Shown one piece after another: positions 17,027 to 25,562 of a DNA stretch of 35,498 bases. Source of the stretch: Streptomyces aurantiacus. Its GTDB lineage: Bacteria > Actinomycetota > Actinomycetes > Streptomycetales > Streptomycetaceae. Each line of letters opens with the position of its first letter. Position 1 is the stretch's first letter. The stretch is taken from NCBI RefSeq assembly GCF_001418335.1, contig NZ_LIPP01000043.1, positions 1-35,498 on the forward strand, in the 5' to 3' direction. The translations under genes and the position numbers were made by a program. The notes beneath the pieces were generated by a model, which was given only the letters and a program-made list of their open reading frames with translations, had not been told where the DNA came from and searched no databases.

Positions 17027-17200
17027 ATGAGCAAGGCGAAGAGCAAGGCGAAGCAGATGAAGGGCAAGATGAAGGAGGCCGCCGGCAAGTCCATGGACGA
17101 CAAGTCCATGGCGGGCGAGGGCCGGGGCGAGCAGATGAGGGGCGATGCCGAGAAGCTCACATCCAAGGCCTCCGAGGGCATGAAGAAGTCCGGCCGGTAG
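17027..17200 (+). CDS. CsbD family stress protein
   Basis: A 57-residue, highly charged, Lys- and Met-rich protein (KAKQMKGKMKEAAGKSM, later EQMRGDAEKLTSKA) matching the CsbD family. CsbD proteins are small, largely unstructured and induced by general stress, in Bacillus under SigB; their molecular role is unknown. ATG 17027 follows AAGGA at 17013-17017. A SigB-type sigma factor gene lies directly upstream, which agrees with membership of the same stress response. A three-part hairpin terminator follows the stop. Confidence 0.92.
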   Translation: MSKAKSKAKQMKGKMKEAAGKSMDDKSMAGEGRGEQMRGDAEKLTSKASEGMKKSGR

Positions 17201-17219
17201 AGCGGCGGCCCCTTCGCAC

Positions 17220-17270
17220 GTACGCCCCCGAACGGTCCGCGGGTCCCACCCGTGACCGCCGGGGGCGTAC
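17220..17270 (+). terminator. Strong composite terminator hairpin after CsbD
   Basis: Three nested perfect stems make one 51-nt hairpin: GTACGCCCCCG/CGGGGGCGTAC (17220-17230, 17260-17270), CGGTC/GACCG (17233-17237, 17254-17258) and CGGGT/ACCCG (17240-17244, 17248-17252), closing on a 3-nt loop. Confidence 0.85.
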
Positions 17271-17435
17271 GCGCGTCCGCGCACGGGACGGGCGAGGTAC
17301 CGGGGACGGATGAGGTGTGGAGGGCAGGTCCCAGGGCACTCGTCGGCTGAACAGACGTGCCCGACCGGGCCTGCGGCGGCCGAGCGCACTCAACCTCCCG
17401 CCCCCGACCGGGCGCCCGGACGGAGGACCACCCTC

Positions 17436-18122
17436 ATGGCTTTCCTTGTCGACCCGTCACGCCCTTTTGTCCCCCTGACGGCGCCGCCGGGCGTCTACGC
17501 GCCGCAGGCCGACACCTTTCTCCTGGCCCGGGCCGTCCACCGTGAGGGACCGGCCCCGGGTACGGACGTCCTCGACCTCGGGACCGGTACCGGGACCCTG
17601 GCGATCTGCGCTGCCCGAAGCGGCGCTCGCGTGACGGCCGTCGACATCGCCTGGCGGGCCGTGTTCGCCGCCCGGCTGAACGCCCTGCGGTCCCGGCAGC
17701 GCCTCACGGTCCACCGCGGTGACCTCCTCGAACCGGTCGAGGGACGGTCCTTCGACATGATCATCAGCAATCCGCCGTACGTCCCCACGCCGCCCTCGGA
17801 GCTGTCGGGCGCCCATGGTCGCGAGCGGGCCTGGAACGCCGGGCCCGACGGGCGCACGGTCCTGGACCGCCTCTGTGCGGAGGCCCCGCGTGCCCTGCGG
17901 CCCGGCGGTGTCCTGCTCATCGCCCAGTCGGCGCTGAGCGGCACCGAGGAGACCCTGGACCGGCTGGCCGGCTCGGGGCTGCGGGCCACGGTCAGCGACC
18001 GGGCGTACATCCCGTTCGGGCCCGTGCTCCGCTCACGGCTGCCGTGGCTCAGGGAGTCCGGCCGGGTCGCGGCACGCGAGGAGAACGAGGAACTGGTGAT
18101 CGTACGGGCGGAGCGGACGTGA
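17436..18122 (+). CDS. HemK-like class I SAM-dependent methyltransferase
   Basis: A 228-residue Rossmann-fold methyltransferase. The SAM-binding motif is VLDLGTGTGTLAICAARSGA (about residues 44-63), followed by acidic VTAVDIA, and the catalytic NPPY signature is in MIISNPPYVPTPPS. NPPY marks methyl transfer to a planar amide or amine nitrogen; HemK/PrmC relatives modify Gln in release factors, but this protein is short and lacks the N-terminal PrmC domain, so the target may differ. GGAGGA at 17422-17427 supports ATG 17436. The N-terminus (GVYAPQADTFLLARAV) matches HemK-related proteins of the archaeal/eukaryotic Mtq2 type. Confidence 0.9.
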   Translation: MAFLVDPSRPFVPLTAPPGVYAPQADTFLLARAVHREGPAPGTDVLDLGTGTGTLAICAARSGARVTAVDIAWRAVFAARLNALRSRQRLTVHRGDLLEPVEGRSFDMIISNPPYVPTPPSELSGAHGRERAWNAGPDGRTVLDRLCAEAPRALRPGGVLLIAQSALSGTEETLDRLAGSGLRATVSDRAYIPFGPVLRSRLPWLRESGRVAAREENEELVIVRAERT

Positions 18123-18169
18123 CGGCGCGGACCTGACTGCGCACCGGGGCACGGGGTACTCGTCGGCGT

Positions 18170-18379
18170 ATGCCGAACAAGCCGCAACACCCCGTGCAGC
18201 GCGAGAAGGAGACCCGCACCGCGACCGACGAGGCCCTGGAGGAGCTGAAGGAGCAGGGCCACGAGGAGGACACGGACACCTCGGACACCTCGAAGGGCCG
18301 AGGCGTGGGTCCGGGCGATCCGATCAGCCCCAGCCCCGGGGCGAACGAGCACGCCGTGGAGGACGACCGCAGGAAGTAG
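18170..18379 (+). CDS. Small acidic hydrophilic protein, unknown function
   Basis: A 69-residue protein without hydrophobic segments: Lys/Arg/Glu in the first third, then an Asp/Glu/Thr-rich centre (HEEDTDTSDTS) and a Gly/Pro-rich tail ending DDRRK. It looks intrinsically disordered. No family is recognised. Codon use fits the neighbours, and the gene fills the 300-bp space between the methyltransferase and the decarboxylase in the same direction. The ribosome site is poor, so translation may depend on read-through from upstream. Confidence 0.6.
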   Translation: MPNKPQHPVQREKETRTATDEALEELKEQGHEEDTDTSDTSKGRGVGPGDPISPSPGANEHAVEDDRRK

Positions 18380-18424
18380 GCCTCCCGCGCGTCGCCGCGG
18401 TCCGCCCGAAGGAGAACCACCCGT

Positions 18425-19888
18425 ATGGATCACACCGAAGCGCCCGTACTCGACGCCCTGCGGCAGTACCACGAACAGGGCGAGCTGGCCTTCACACCAC
18501 CCGGCCACAAGCAGGCTCGCGGCGCGGACCCGGAGGCCCGGCGGATTCTCGGGGACGCCGTCTTCCACTCCGACCTCCTGGCGTCCGGAGGCCTGGACGA
18601 CCGCCGTACGACCGGGAACGTGCTGGTCCGTGCCGAGAAGCTGATGGCGGACGTGGTCCACGCCGAGCACACGTTCTTCACCACCTGCGGCAGTTCCCTG
18701 TCCGTCAAGGCGGCCCTGCTCGCCGTGGCGGGTCCGGGCGAGAAGCTGGTCGTGGGACGCGACGCCCACAAGTCGGTCGTCTCCGGCCTGATCGTCGCCG
18801 GGATCGAGCCCGTCTGGGCCGACCCCCAGTGGGACCCCAAGCAGGGCTTCGCGCACGCGCCGGGTCCCGCCGCCTTCGAGGAGGCGCTCGACCAGCATCC
18901 CGACGCCCGGGGCGCCATGGTCACCAGCCCCACCCCGTACGGGAGTTGTGCCGCGCTCGACGAGATCGCGGAGCTCTGTCACGCCCGGGGCGTCCCCCTC
19001 GTCGTGGACGAGGCCTGGGGTGCCCACCTGCCGTTCCACCCGGACCTGCCGTCCTGGGCGATGGACGCGGGCGCCGACGTCTGCGTGACCAGCATCCACA
19101 AGATGGGCAGCGGCCTGGAACAGGGTTCCGTCTTCCATCTGCGAGGTTCCCTGATCGACGCCGACACCCTGCGGTCGCGGGCCGACCTGTTCGGGACCAC
19201 CAGCCCGTCGGTCCTCATCTACGCGGGACTTGACGCCTGGCGCCGTCAGATGGCACTGCACGGCAGGACCCTCCTCGGCGACGCGCTGAGCCTCGCCGCA
19301 CGGGTGCGTGCCGCCCTCGACGAGATCCCCGGTCTGCGCGTCCTCGGCCGTGACGACCTCGTCGGACCGGGTCTGTCCACCGCCTTCGACCCGCTGCCCG
19401 TGGTCATCGACGTCAGCGGCCTCGGCACGAGCGGCTACCGTGCGGCCGACTGGCTGCGCGCCGAACACCACGTCGACATGCACCTGGCCGATCACCGGCG
19501 CATCAGCGCCCAACTCACCCATGCCGACTCGCCCGCCACCACGGACCCGCTGCTCGAAGCGCTGCGAGACCTCGCGGCACACGCCGGGGAGCTCGCGGCC
19601 GGAGCGCCGGAGGTCGACGTGCCGAGCGGTCCCGACCTGCGGATGGAGCAGACCTGCCGGCCCCGTGACGCCTACTTCGGCCCCGCGGAGGCCGTCCCCG
19701 TGGACCGGGCGGCCGGCCGCGTATCGGCCGAGATGATCACGCCGTACCCGCCGGGCATCCCGGCCGTCCTGCCCGGCGAACGTCTCACCGAGCCCGTTCT
19801 GCGCTACCTGCGGACAGGGCTGAACGCCGGCATGAACCTGCCCGACGCGCGGGACACCGAGCTGAACACGATCCAGGTCCGCGTGTGA
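18425..19888 (+). CDS. Orn/Lys/Arg decarboxylase-family PLP enzyme
   Basis: A 487-residue fold type I PLP enzyme of the Orn/Lys/Arg decarboxylase major-domain family. The N-terminus FTPPGHKQ and TTCGSSLSVKAAL are characteristic. Asp195 in VVDEAWGAH would contact the pyridine nitrogen, and Lys226 in SIHKMGSGLEQGS is the Schiff-base lysine. It lacks the wing domain of the large inducible E. coli enzymes and has the shorter length of the Bacillus SpeA-like group. It should decarboxylate a basic amino acid to a polyamine precursor; which one is not decidable. GAAGGAG lies just before ATG 18425. No transporter is beside it. Confidence 0.92.
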   Translation: MDHTEAPVLDALRQYHEQGELAFTPPGHKQARGADPEARRILGDAVFHSDLLASGGLDDRRTTGNVLVRAEKLMADVVHAEHTFFTTCGSSLSVKAALLAVAGPGEKLVVGRDAHKSVVSGLIVAGIEPVWADPQWDPKQGFAHAPGPAAFEEALDQHPDARGAMVTSPTPYGSCAALDEIAELCHARGVPLVVDEAWGAHLPFHPDLPSWAMDAGADVCVTSIHKMGSGLEQGSVFHLRGSLIDADTLRSRADLFGTTSPSVLIYAGLDAWRRQMALHGRTLLGDALSLAARVRAALDEIPGLRVLGRDDLVGPGLSTAFDPLPVVIDVSGLGTSGYRAADWLRAEHHVDMHLADHRRISAQLTHADSPATTDPLLEALRDLAAHAGELAAGAPEVDVPSGPDLRMEQTCRPRDAYFGPAEAVPVDRAAGRVSAEMITPYPPGIPAVLPGERLTEPVLRYLRTGLNAGMNLPDARDTELNTIQVRV

Positions 19889-19899
19889 GGTGAGGTGAG
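19885..19899 (+). repeat. GTGAG tandem repeat spanning a stop codon
   Basis: Three perfect GTGAG copies begin at the last bases of the decarboxylase gene; the first contains its TGA stop and the next two place TGA in the other two frames. A partial fourth copy (GTGTGAG) follows. Confidence 0.75.
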
Positions 19900-19972
19900 G
19901 TGTGAGGAGCCGGGCCGCGGATCGCCGCCCGACATGGGCGCCGGGCCGACCGCCCCACACCGGCTGCCCGCA

Positions 19973-20980
19973 TCACACCGGCCGCTCGCGGACGACGTCG
20001 CGTGCCTGCTTGTCGTGGCGCAGCCCGAGGAACCGCGGATGGCGCAGCATGCCGTCCCGCGTCCACTCGGTGAACGCGATCTGCGCGACCAGCACCGGCT
20101 CGGCCCAGTGGGCGCCCGCCTCGCGCACCCGGCCGGTGAACGGCGAGGCGGGAACGTGGAGTTCGTCGAGAGCGCCGCGCAGCGCGAGGAGCGCACGGCG
20201 GTCGAAACCCGTACCCACCTTGCCCGCGTACCGCAGCCCCTCGCCGTCGAAGTGGCCGAGCAGCAGGGCACCGAACCCGGCGCGACTGCCGCCCGGTTCG
20301 GTGAAGCCGCCGATCACGAACTCCTGCTCCAGGGAACACTTCAGCTTCAGCCAGTCCGGTGAACGACGGGGCTGGTAGCGGCTGTCGGCCCGCTTCGCGA
20401 TCAGCCCCTCCCAGCCCCGGGCACAGGCGTCGGCCAGGAGTTCGGCGCCGCCCTCGTTGCGGTGGGTCGTCATACGGAGGGGCGTACGGAAGGTCAGGGT
20501 GCGACGGAGCAGCGACTTGCGGGTACGCAACGGAAGCCGTGTCGTGTCCGCGCCCTCCAGCCTGAGCAGGTCGAAGAGGTAGTACGTCACCGCGACCTCG
20601 CTCGCCTCGACGTCCCGGCGCCGGGTGAGCCCCATGCGCTGCTGGAGCAGGGCGAAGTCGGTGCGGCCGTGCGCGAACGCGACGATCTCACCGTCCACGG
20701 TGAAGTCCGTGCACGACTGGGCGGCGAGCGCGTCCACGATCTCGGGGTACGTCTCGTTGAGGCGGTTGCCGGTGCGCGAGCGCAGCAGGACCCGGTCGCC
20801 CTCGCGCACCGCCAGCACGCGGACGCCGTCGAGTTTCCGCTCGAAGAGCCACTCGCCGGGGAACTCGCGCCGGTCGCTCAGGGTGGCGAGCATCGGCCGG
20901 GACGCCAACTCGACGCCGGGAGCCGCGTCCCGGAGCAGTTGTCCCTGGTCCTCGGGGAGGGAGCCCAGGAGATCGGGCAC
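19973..20980 (-). CDS. ATP-dependent DNA ligase (LigC/LigD ligase-domain type)
   Basis: A 335-residue ATP-dependent DNA ligase. Motif I with the AMP-accepting Lys49 is ERKLDGVR; later motifs are SRTGN, VDGEIVAF, WEGLIAKR (motif IV) and DWLKLKCSLEQEFVIGGF (motif V), followed by an OB-fold domain with KVGTGFD. It corresponds to the isolated ligase domain of LigD, or to LigC-type ligases, with no polymerase or nuclease domain. Such enzymes serve non-homologous end joining or back-up repair. No ku gene is visible nearby. It converges on the decarboxylase and is divergent from the class V enzyme. Confidence 0.93.
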   Translation of the reverse strand: MPDLLGSLPEDQGQLLRDAAPGVELASRPMLATLSDRREFPGEWLFERKLDGVRVLAVREGDRVLLRSRTGNRLNETYPEIVDALAAQSCTDFTVDGEIVAFAHGRTDFALLQQRMGLTRRRDVEASEVAVTYYLFDLLRLEGADTTRLPLRTRKSLLRRTLTFRTPLRMTTHRNEGGAELLADACARGWEGLIAKRADSRYQPRRSPDWLKLKCSLEQEFVIGGFTEPGGSRAGFGALLLGHFDGEGLRYAGKVGTGFDRRALLALRGALDELHVPASPFTGRVREAGAHWAEPVLVAQIAFTEWTRDGMLRHPRFLGLRHDKQARDVVRERPV

Positions 20981-21330
20981 CGGCGCTCACTCCTTCCCGT
21001 CGATGTCACGGTCACGCCTGCCGTGGTACGCCCGCAACGCGTCGCTCGTCCCCGCGTCCGGCTCTTTTCCCTGCCGTACGCATCGTCCCGCAGGCCCCGG
21101 GGCCCCGCGACCGCACGGCCGACGCACGATCTCGCGAGGCAGGAGCGAGGCCGGCGAGGCTGGAAGGAGAGCGGAAGGAGGCCGGAAGGCGCGGCGTCCG
21201 TGGCCGGCGCCGCGTGGACGCGCCGAATATCGGCAACTCCTTCCGATCTCGGCGGACAGCAGCATGATGTGGGGAAAACCGGGCACGCCCCGGCACGCGG
21301 GGAGGGCCCGTCCCATGGGGGAGGAGATCC
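20981..21330. other. 350-bp divergent intergenic region
   Basis: This separates the leftward ligase from the rightward class V PLP enzyme. A leftward frame ending at 20987 (tail RAYHGRRDRDIDGKE) shows gene-like composition at its end but has no recognisable start or family, so it is not called. No clear promoter was found; GGGGAGGAG at 21318-21326 is the ribosome site of the following gene. Confidence 0.5.
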
Positions 21331-22797
21331 GTGGACACGACAGGGAGCACCGGCCGCATACCCGACGACGGCACCCGCGAGAGAGACCTGGCGGAACTGC
21401 GGAACCGGGAGTTCGCCCACCTCGACGCCGACGGGCACACCTACCTCGACCACACGGGAGCCGGCCTCGCCCCTGCCTCACTCGTCCGGGGGAGCGCCGA
21501 CCGGATCACCGGCGGCCTCTACGGGAACCCGCACTCCGGGAGCCCGGCCTCCCGCGCCTCGGGACTGCTGCTGGACCAGGCACGCCGGGCGGTGCTGCGT
21601 CACTTCAACGCCGACCCGGCCGAATACGCCGTGATCTTCACCCCGAACGCCACGGGCGCGCTGCGCCTGGTCGGCGAGGCCTATCCCTTCGACCGCCGCA
21701 GCAGACTCGTCATGCCGCTCGACAACCACAACTCGGTCAACGGTCTGCGGGAGTACGCGCGTTCAAGGGGAGCGTCCACGAGGTACGTACCCGTGGGCGG
21801 CCCCGGGCTCCGAGTGGACCAACGGCGGCTGCGGGCCGCCCTGCCCACGCGCCGCCAGGGCGTCGGCCGACGGCCCCGATCGCGGCGACCGGGCGTGCGC
21901 GGACACGGGCTGCTCGCGTATCCGGCGCAGAGCAACTTCACCGGTGTCCAGCATCCGCTCGCCTGGATCGCGGCGGCACAGGCCCGCGGCTACGACGTCC
22001 TGCTCGACGCGGCGGCGTTCGTTCCCGCCAACACCCTCGACCTGAGCCGGTACCACCCGGACTTCACGGTCGTCAGCTGGTACAAGGTCTTCGGCCACCC
22101 CACCGGCGTCGGCAGCCTGATCGCCCGCCGGGAGGCGCTCGCCGGGCTGCGCAGGCCCTGGTTCTCCGGCGGCACGATCTACGCGGTCAGCGCGCAGGCG
22201 CAGTGGCACGTCTTCGCGGACGACGAGGCGGCCTTCGAGGACGGCACGGTCAACTTCCTCTCCATTCCGGACGTGACGGCCGGGCTGGCGTGGATCAACG
22301 GCATCGGCATGGACCGGGTGCACGCGCACGTGACCGCGCTCACCGACCAACTCCTCATCGGATTACGGGAGTTGCGACACAGTGACGGCTCCCCGCTGGT
22401 CAGGGTGTACGGCCCGTACGACCTCGTGGCCCGCGGTGGGACCGTCGCGCTCAATCTGCTGGACGCCGACGGCCGCGTCATCGACGAACGGGTCGTCACC
22501 CGCGACAGCGCCTCGCGGGGCATCTCGCTGCGCACCGGCTGCTTCTGCAATCCGGGTGCGGGCGAGGCGGCCTTCGCCCTGCCACCGAGCCGGCTGCGCT
22601 CGGCCGCCCGCCGACGACTCGCCTCCCTGGAGGAGTACTTGGACCTGCTGCACCTGCCGTCGGCGGGCGCGGTCCGTGTCTCGCTCGGCCTGTCGTCACA
22701 GCCCAGGGACATCGACACGTTCCTGACGTTCGTACAGGAGACCTACCGGGACCGGGCGCCCGGCGCCGCCGGTCTGGAGGCGAGAGGGGGCTGCTGA
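21331..22797 (+). CDS. Class V aminotransferase-fold enzyme, molybdenum-cofactor-sulfurase-like (TTA codon)
   Basis: A 488-residue PLP enzyme resembling the N-terminal NifS-like domain of MoCo sulfurases. The start TYLDHTGAGLAP and GNPHSGSPAS are typical, as are VIFTPNATGALRLVGE, Lys252 in WYKVFGHPTGVG as the PLP lysine, and Cys404/Cys406 in RTGCFCNPGAG, where the persulfide cysteine of sulfurases is expected. It lacks the C-terminal MOSC domain, so it would act on sulfur transfer alone or with an unlinked partner. GTG 21331 has GGGGAGGAG upstream. Codon 345 is TTA (22363-22365), so full translation should need the bldA tRNA. No molybdoenzyme genes are adjacent. Confidence 0.9.
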   Translation: MDTTGSTGRIPDDGTRERDLAELRNREFAHLDADGHTYLDHTGAGLAPASLVRGSADRITGGLYGNPHSGSPASRASGLLLDQARRAVLRHFNADPAEYAVIFTPNATGALRLVGEAYPFDRRSRLVMPLDNHNSVNGLREYARSRGASTRYVPVGGPGLRVDQRRLRAALPTRRQGVGRRPRSRRPGVRGHGLLAYPAQSNFTGVQHPLAWIAAAQARGYDVLLDAAAFVPANTLDLSRYHPDFTVVSWYKVFGHPTGVGSLIARREALAGLRRPWFSGGTIYAVSAQAQWHVFADDEAAFEDGTVNFLSIPDVTAGLAWINGIGMDRVHAHVTALTDQLLIGLRELRHSDGSPLVRVYGPYDLVARGGTVALNLLDADGRVIDERVVTRDSASRGISLRTGCFCNPGAGEAAFALPPSRLRSAARRRLASLEEYLDLLHLPSAGAVRVSLGLSSQPRDIDTFLTFVQETYRDRAPGAAGLEARGGC

Positions 22798-22807
22798 CGG
22801 ACGCCCG

Positions 22808-22837
22808 GCGACCGAGGGCCACGCGACCGAGGGCCAC
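22808..22837. repeat. 15-bp perfect tandem duplication
   Basis: GCGACCGAGGGCCAC is repeated exactly at 22808-22822 and 22823-22837, within the 50-bp gap between the convergent class V enzyme and ABC transporter genes. Confidence 0.85.
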
Positions 22838-22847
22838 GAGGCCGGGC

Positions 22848-24566
22848 TCACCGTCCCGACCGGGCGCGCACTACTCCGCCCCGGCACCTGCGCACCAGGA
22901 CCGCCCAGGTCGCCGCCAGGAACAGCAGCGCGAAGCCCGCCAGGATCAGCCAGCCGCGGCTCGCGGGACCGGCGAACGAGTCCCCGTACGACGTGAGCAG
23001 TGGCGGGCCGAGGCCGGAGGTCCCGTCGCGCCACAGTACGGCGAGGCCGACACCGCTGCCGAGCGCCTCGAACGCCCAGCGGTTCGTCATCGCCCAGCTG
23101 ATCGCCTCCCCGGCGGCCGTCATCCGGGGCACCGGCACGAAGGCCCCCGAGAAGAGCACCTGGGGGAAGCAGAGCAGCGGCAGCATCAGCGTCGCCTGGC
23201 CCGGCTCGGTCACCGCGGCCGAGGCGAGCAGCCCCAGCGCGAGCGCGGCGGCCGAGGCCAGCACGCTCGACACGAACAGCGAGACATATGTGTCCCAGCC
23301 CGCGGCGGGCAGCCGGTCAAGGGCGCGCAGCACGGCGAGCAGCAGGGCGTCCGCGCCCGCGAGCACCGGCAGCATGATCGTGAGTTTCGAGGCGACGTAC
23401 GGGCCGATCCGCAGACCTGCCAGCCATTCGCGGCGCAGCACGGGCAGTTCCGTGCAGATCTGCAGCAGTCCGTAGGTGAGCCCGAAGAAAAAGGCACCGA
23501 AGGCGATCCAGAACATGATCATCGCGGTCGAGCCCGGATCAGGGTCCGCCGGGTCGAACGCCCCCGCCCGGAACAGCACCGCGAACATCGCCACGATCAT
23601 CACGGGCGAACCCGCCAGCACGGCGACAGAGAGCCGGTTGTGCAGCAGCAGGGCGGTGCCGCGCCGGGTGAGCAGGGACCACTGACGTACGGCGCCGACG
23701 CGCTGCCGGGGAAGGGGTCGCACGGCACCGGTGCGCGGGACGGCCGGCTCGTCGGGCGCCGGCTCGGTCCGTACACCGTCGGCCACGACCCCCTCGGACA
23801 CGACGCCGTACACGTCCTCGACCGTGTCCACCCCGAACGCCCCGCACAGGGCGCCCGGTTCGCCCGCGTAGGCGACCTGCCCGCCGGGGGAGAGGAACAC
23901 GACACGGTCGCCGCGGAACAGATCGGCGAGGACGTGGGTGGTGAGCACGATGGTGGTGCCGTCCTCGGCGAGGGAACGCAGGGTCCGCAGCAGGGCGGCG
24001 CCGGTGACCGGATCGAGCCCGGAGGTCGGTTCGTCGAGGAAGAGTGCCCGGGGGCCGGTGAGCAACTCGGCGGCGACACAGGCCCGTTTGCGTTCACCGC
24101 CGCTCAGCGCGCGCACCGGCGTCCCGGCCCGGTGGGAAAGTCCGAGGGAGTCCAGGACCCGGTCGACGGCCGCGGTGACCGACGCGGCGGAAGTCCCCGG
24201 GGGCATGCGCAGACCCGCCGCGTACATCAGGGTCCGGTGCAGCGGGAGGTCGCGGTGGAGGACGTCCTCCTGCGGTACGAACCCGAACTCCGGCCCGGGC
24301 GCGCCCGGTCGGACGCCGTCGTGCAGTACCGCCCCTTCGTCGGCGCCGCGCAGCCCCGCCAGTGTTTCCAGCAGTACCGTCTTGCCCGCCCCGCTGCTGC
24401 CGGCGATCACGACGAGCTGTCCGGGAGCGGCGTCGAACGACACGTCGTGCAGGACGTGCCCCGCTCCGCGCACCCGTTGAGTGAGCCGGCGAGCCCGGAT
24501 CCGCAGGCCGTGGGCGGGGGCGCGCGGCGCGGAAACGGGCGGGCGCGGTCCTGTCGGTGTCGGCAT
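22848..24566 (-). CDS. ABCG-type half transporter (ATPase fused to permease)
   Basis: A 572-residue fusion of an ABC ATPase and an ABC-2 permease in the ABCG order. Walker A is GSSGAGKT (residues 56-63), the signature LSGGERKR (154-161), Walker B with catalytic Glu FLDEPTSGLD (176-185), and the switch His is in TTHVL. A linker of about 100 residues leads to six predicted membrane helices from about residue 310 on. ABCG-type half transporters dimerise and usually export lipophilic or drug-like compounds. There is no FHA domain. ATG 24566 gives a normal N-terminus. It is divergent from the universal stress protein with 126 bp between starts. Confidence 0.92.
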   Translation of the reverse strand: MPTPTGPRPPVSAPRAPAHGLRIRARRLTQRVRGAGHVLHDVSFDAAPGQLVVIAGSSGAGKTVLLETLAGLRGADEGAVLHDGVRPGAPGPEFGFVPQEDVLHRDLPLHRTLMYAAGLRMPPGTSAASVTAAVDRVLDSLGLSHRAGTPVRALSGGERKRACVAAELLTGPRALFLDEPTSGLDPVTGAALLRTLRSLAEDGTTIVLTTHVLADLFRGDRVVFLSPGGQVAYAGEPGALCGAFGVDTVEDVYGVVSEGVVADGVRTEPAPDEPAVPRTGAVRPLPRQRVGAVRQWSLLTRRGTALLLHNRLSVAVLAGSPVMIVAMFAVLFRAGAFDPADPDPGSTAMIMFWIAFGAFFFGLTYGLLQICTELPVLRREWLAGLRIGPYVASKLTIMLPVLAGADALLLAVLRALDRLPAAGWDTYVSLFVSSVLASAAALALGLLASAAVTEPGQATLMLPLLCFPQVLFSGAFVPVPRMTAAGEAISWAMTNRWAFEALGSGVGLAVLWRDGTSGLGPPLLTSYGDSFAGPASRGWLILAGFALLFLAATWAVLVRRCRGGVVRARSGR

Positions 24567-24692
24567 GGAGGCAGCATGCCAGGGGGACGCCGGTGGCGGA
24601 CCGGACTTGGGAGGGTGATCGGCACCGCCGCGCAGGCAGGCGGCGCCGCTCGGTAGCGTGGGCACCTCGACCGACGCAACGGAGGCCATCAC

Positions 24693-25562
24693 ATGACCCG
24701 CCCGATCACCGTGGGAGCAGACGGTACCGCCGAATCGCTCGCCGCCCTGCACTGGGCGGCCAGGGAAGCGGTACGCCGAGCGCTTCCGCTGCGTGTCGTG
24801 CACGCCTGGGAGAAGTCCGACGGCGGCAAGGACCAGGACCAGGACCAGGACCGGACGGCAGACGTCCGGGAGGCGCTCGTACGGACCGCGGGTGACGTCA
24901 CCGAACGCCACCCCGGCCTGACGGTGACCACCGACCTCGTCGACGGCGGCCCGGTCGAGGCGCTCGTCTCCGCGGCGGCGCAGGCCGAGACGCTGGTGCT
25001 CGGCTCGCGCGGCCACGGCGCGATCGTCGGCTTCCTGCTCGGCTCCGTCGGCCAGCAGGTCATCGCCGAGTCCACGCGGCCCGTCGTTCTCGTACGCGCC
25101 GCGGACCAGGCCGAGTCGGAGGCGGGCGGCCGCGAGATCGTCGTCGGACAGCAGGGCGGCCCGGAGGACAGCGCGGCAGCCCTGGAGTTCGCCTTCGAGG
25201 CGGCGGCGGCACGCGGCGCCGCCCTGCGCGTCGTACGGGCCTGGAGCCTGCCCACCGTCTTCACCTACAGCCCCGGCTCACTGGCGCTCCTCGACGAGGC
25301 CGGCGGCCTGGAACCGTACGAGAAGAAGGCGCTGGCGGAAGCACTGGCGCCCTGGCTGGAGCGCTTCCCCGACGTACCGGTGACCCAGCACGTCGAGATG
25401 GGCAGCGCGGGCGAGGTGCTGCTCTCGGTGGCGGCCCGGGCCCAGCTGATGGTGGTCGGCCGGCGCGCGCACCGCTCGGCCGTGGGCTCACGGATCGGTT
25501 CGGTGGCCCACGCGGTCGTGCATCACGCGCCCTCCCCGGTGGCGGTCGTCCCGCCGTTCTGA
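24693..25562 (+). CDS. Universal stress protein with two tandem Usp domains
   Basis: A 289-residue protein of two Usp domains (about residues 1-145 and 148-289). Each has the phosphate-binding G-x2-G-x9-G-(S/T) pattern: GSRGHGAIVGFLLGSVG in the first, GRRAHRSAVGSRIGS in the second, where the second Gly is replaced. The first domain probably binds ATP; the second may not. A hexamer repeat in domain 1 encodes a KDQDQDQDR insertion. GGAGG upstream supports ATG 24693. The last 40 nt overlap, on the opposite strand, the end of the DUF4032 gene. Confidence 0.93.
   Translation: MTRPITVGADGTAESLAALHWAAREAVRRALPLRVVHAWEKSDGGKDQDQDQDRTADVREALVRTAGDVTERHPGLTVTTDLVDGGPVEALVSAAAQAETLVLGSRGHGAIVGFLLGSVGQQVIAESTRPVVLVRAADQAESEAGGREIVVGQQGGPEDSAAALEFAFEAAAARGAALRVVRAWSLPTVFTYSPGSLALLDEAGGLEPYEKKALAEALAPWLERFPDVPVTQHVEMGSAGEVLLSVAARAQLMVVGRRAHRSAVGSRIGSVAHAVVHHAPSPVAVVPPF
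24831..24854 (+). repeat. In-frame GACCAG hexamer microsatellite in the Usp gene
   Basis: Three GACCAG copies and a fourth GACCGG encode alternating Asp-Gln in the loop after the first beta strand of Usp domain 1. Copy-number change would keep the frame and alter only loop length. Confidence 0.8.

Noticed and set aside
17495..19960. An 821-codon leftward open frame across the methyltransferase, small protein and decarboxylase genes.
   Set aside because: The opposite strand holds three proteins with clear family motifs; the leftward translation has none.
20987..21090. A possible small leftward gene ending RAYHGRRDRDIDGKE upstream of the ligase.
   Set aside because: Only the tail looks gene-like; no start codon with a ribosome site and no recognisable family supports it.
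24567..24692. A DosR/DevR-type box upstream of the universal stress protein gene.
   Set aside because: No sequence near the GGGACTTNNGGNCCC pattern was found in the 126-bp gap.
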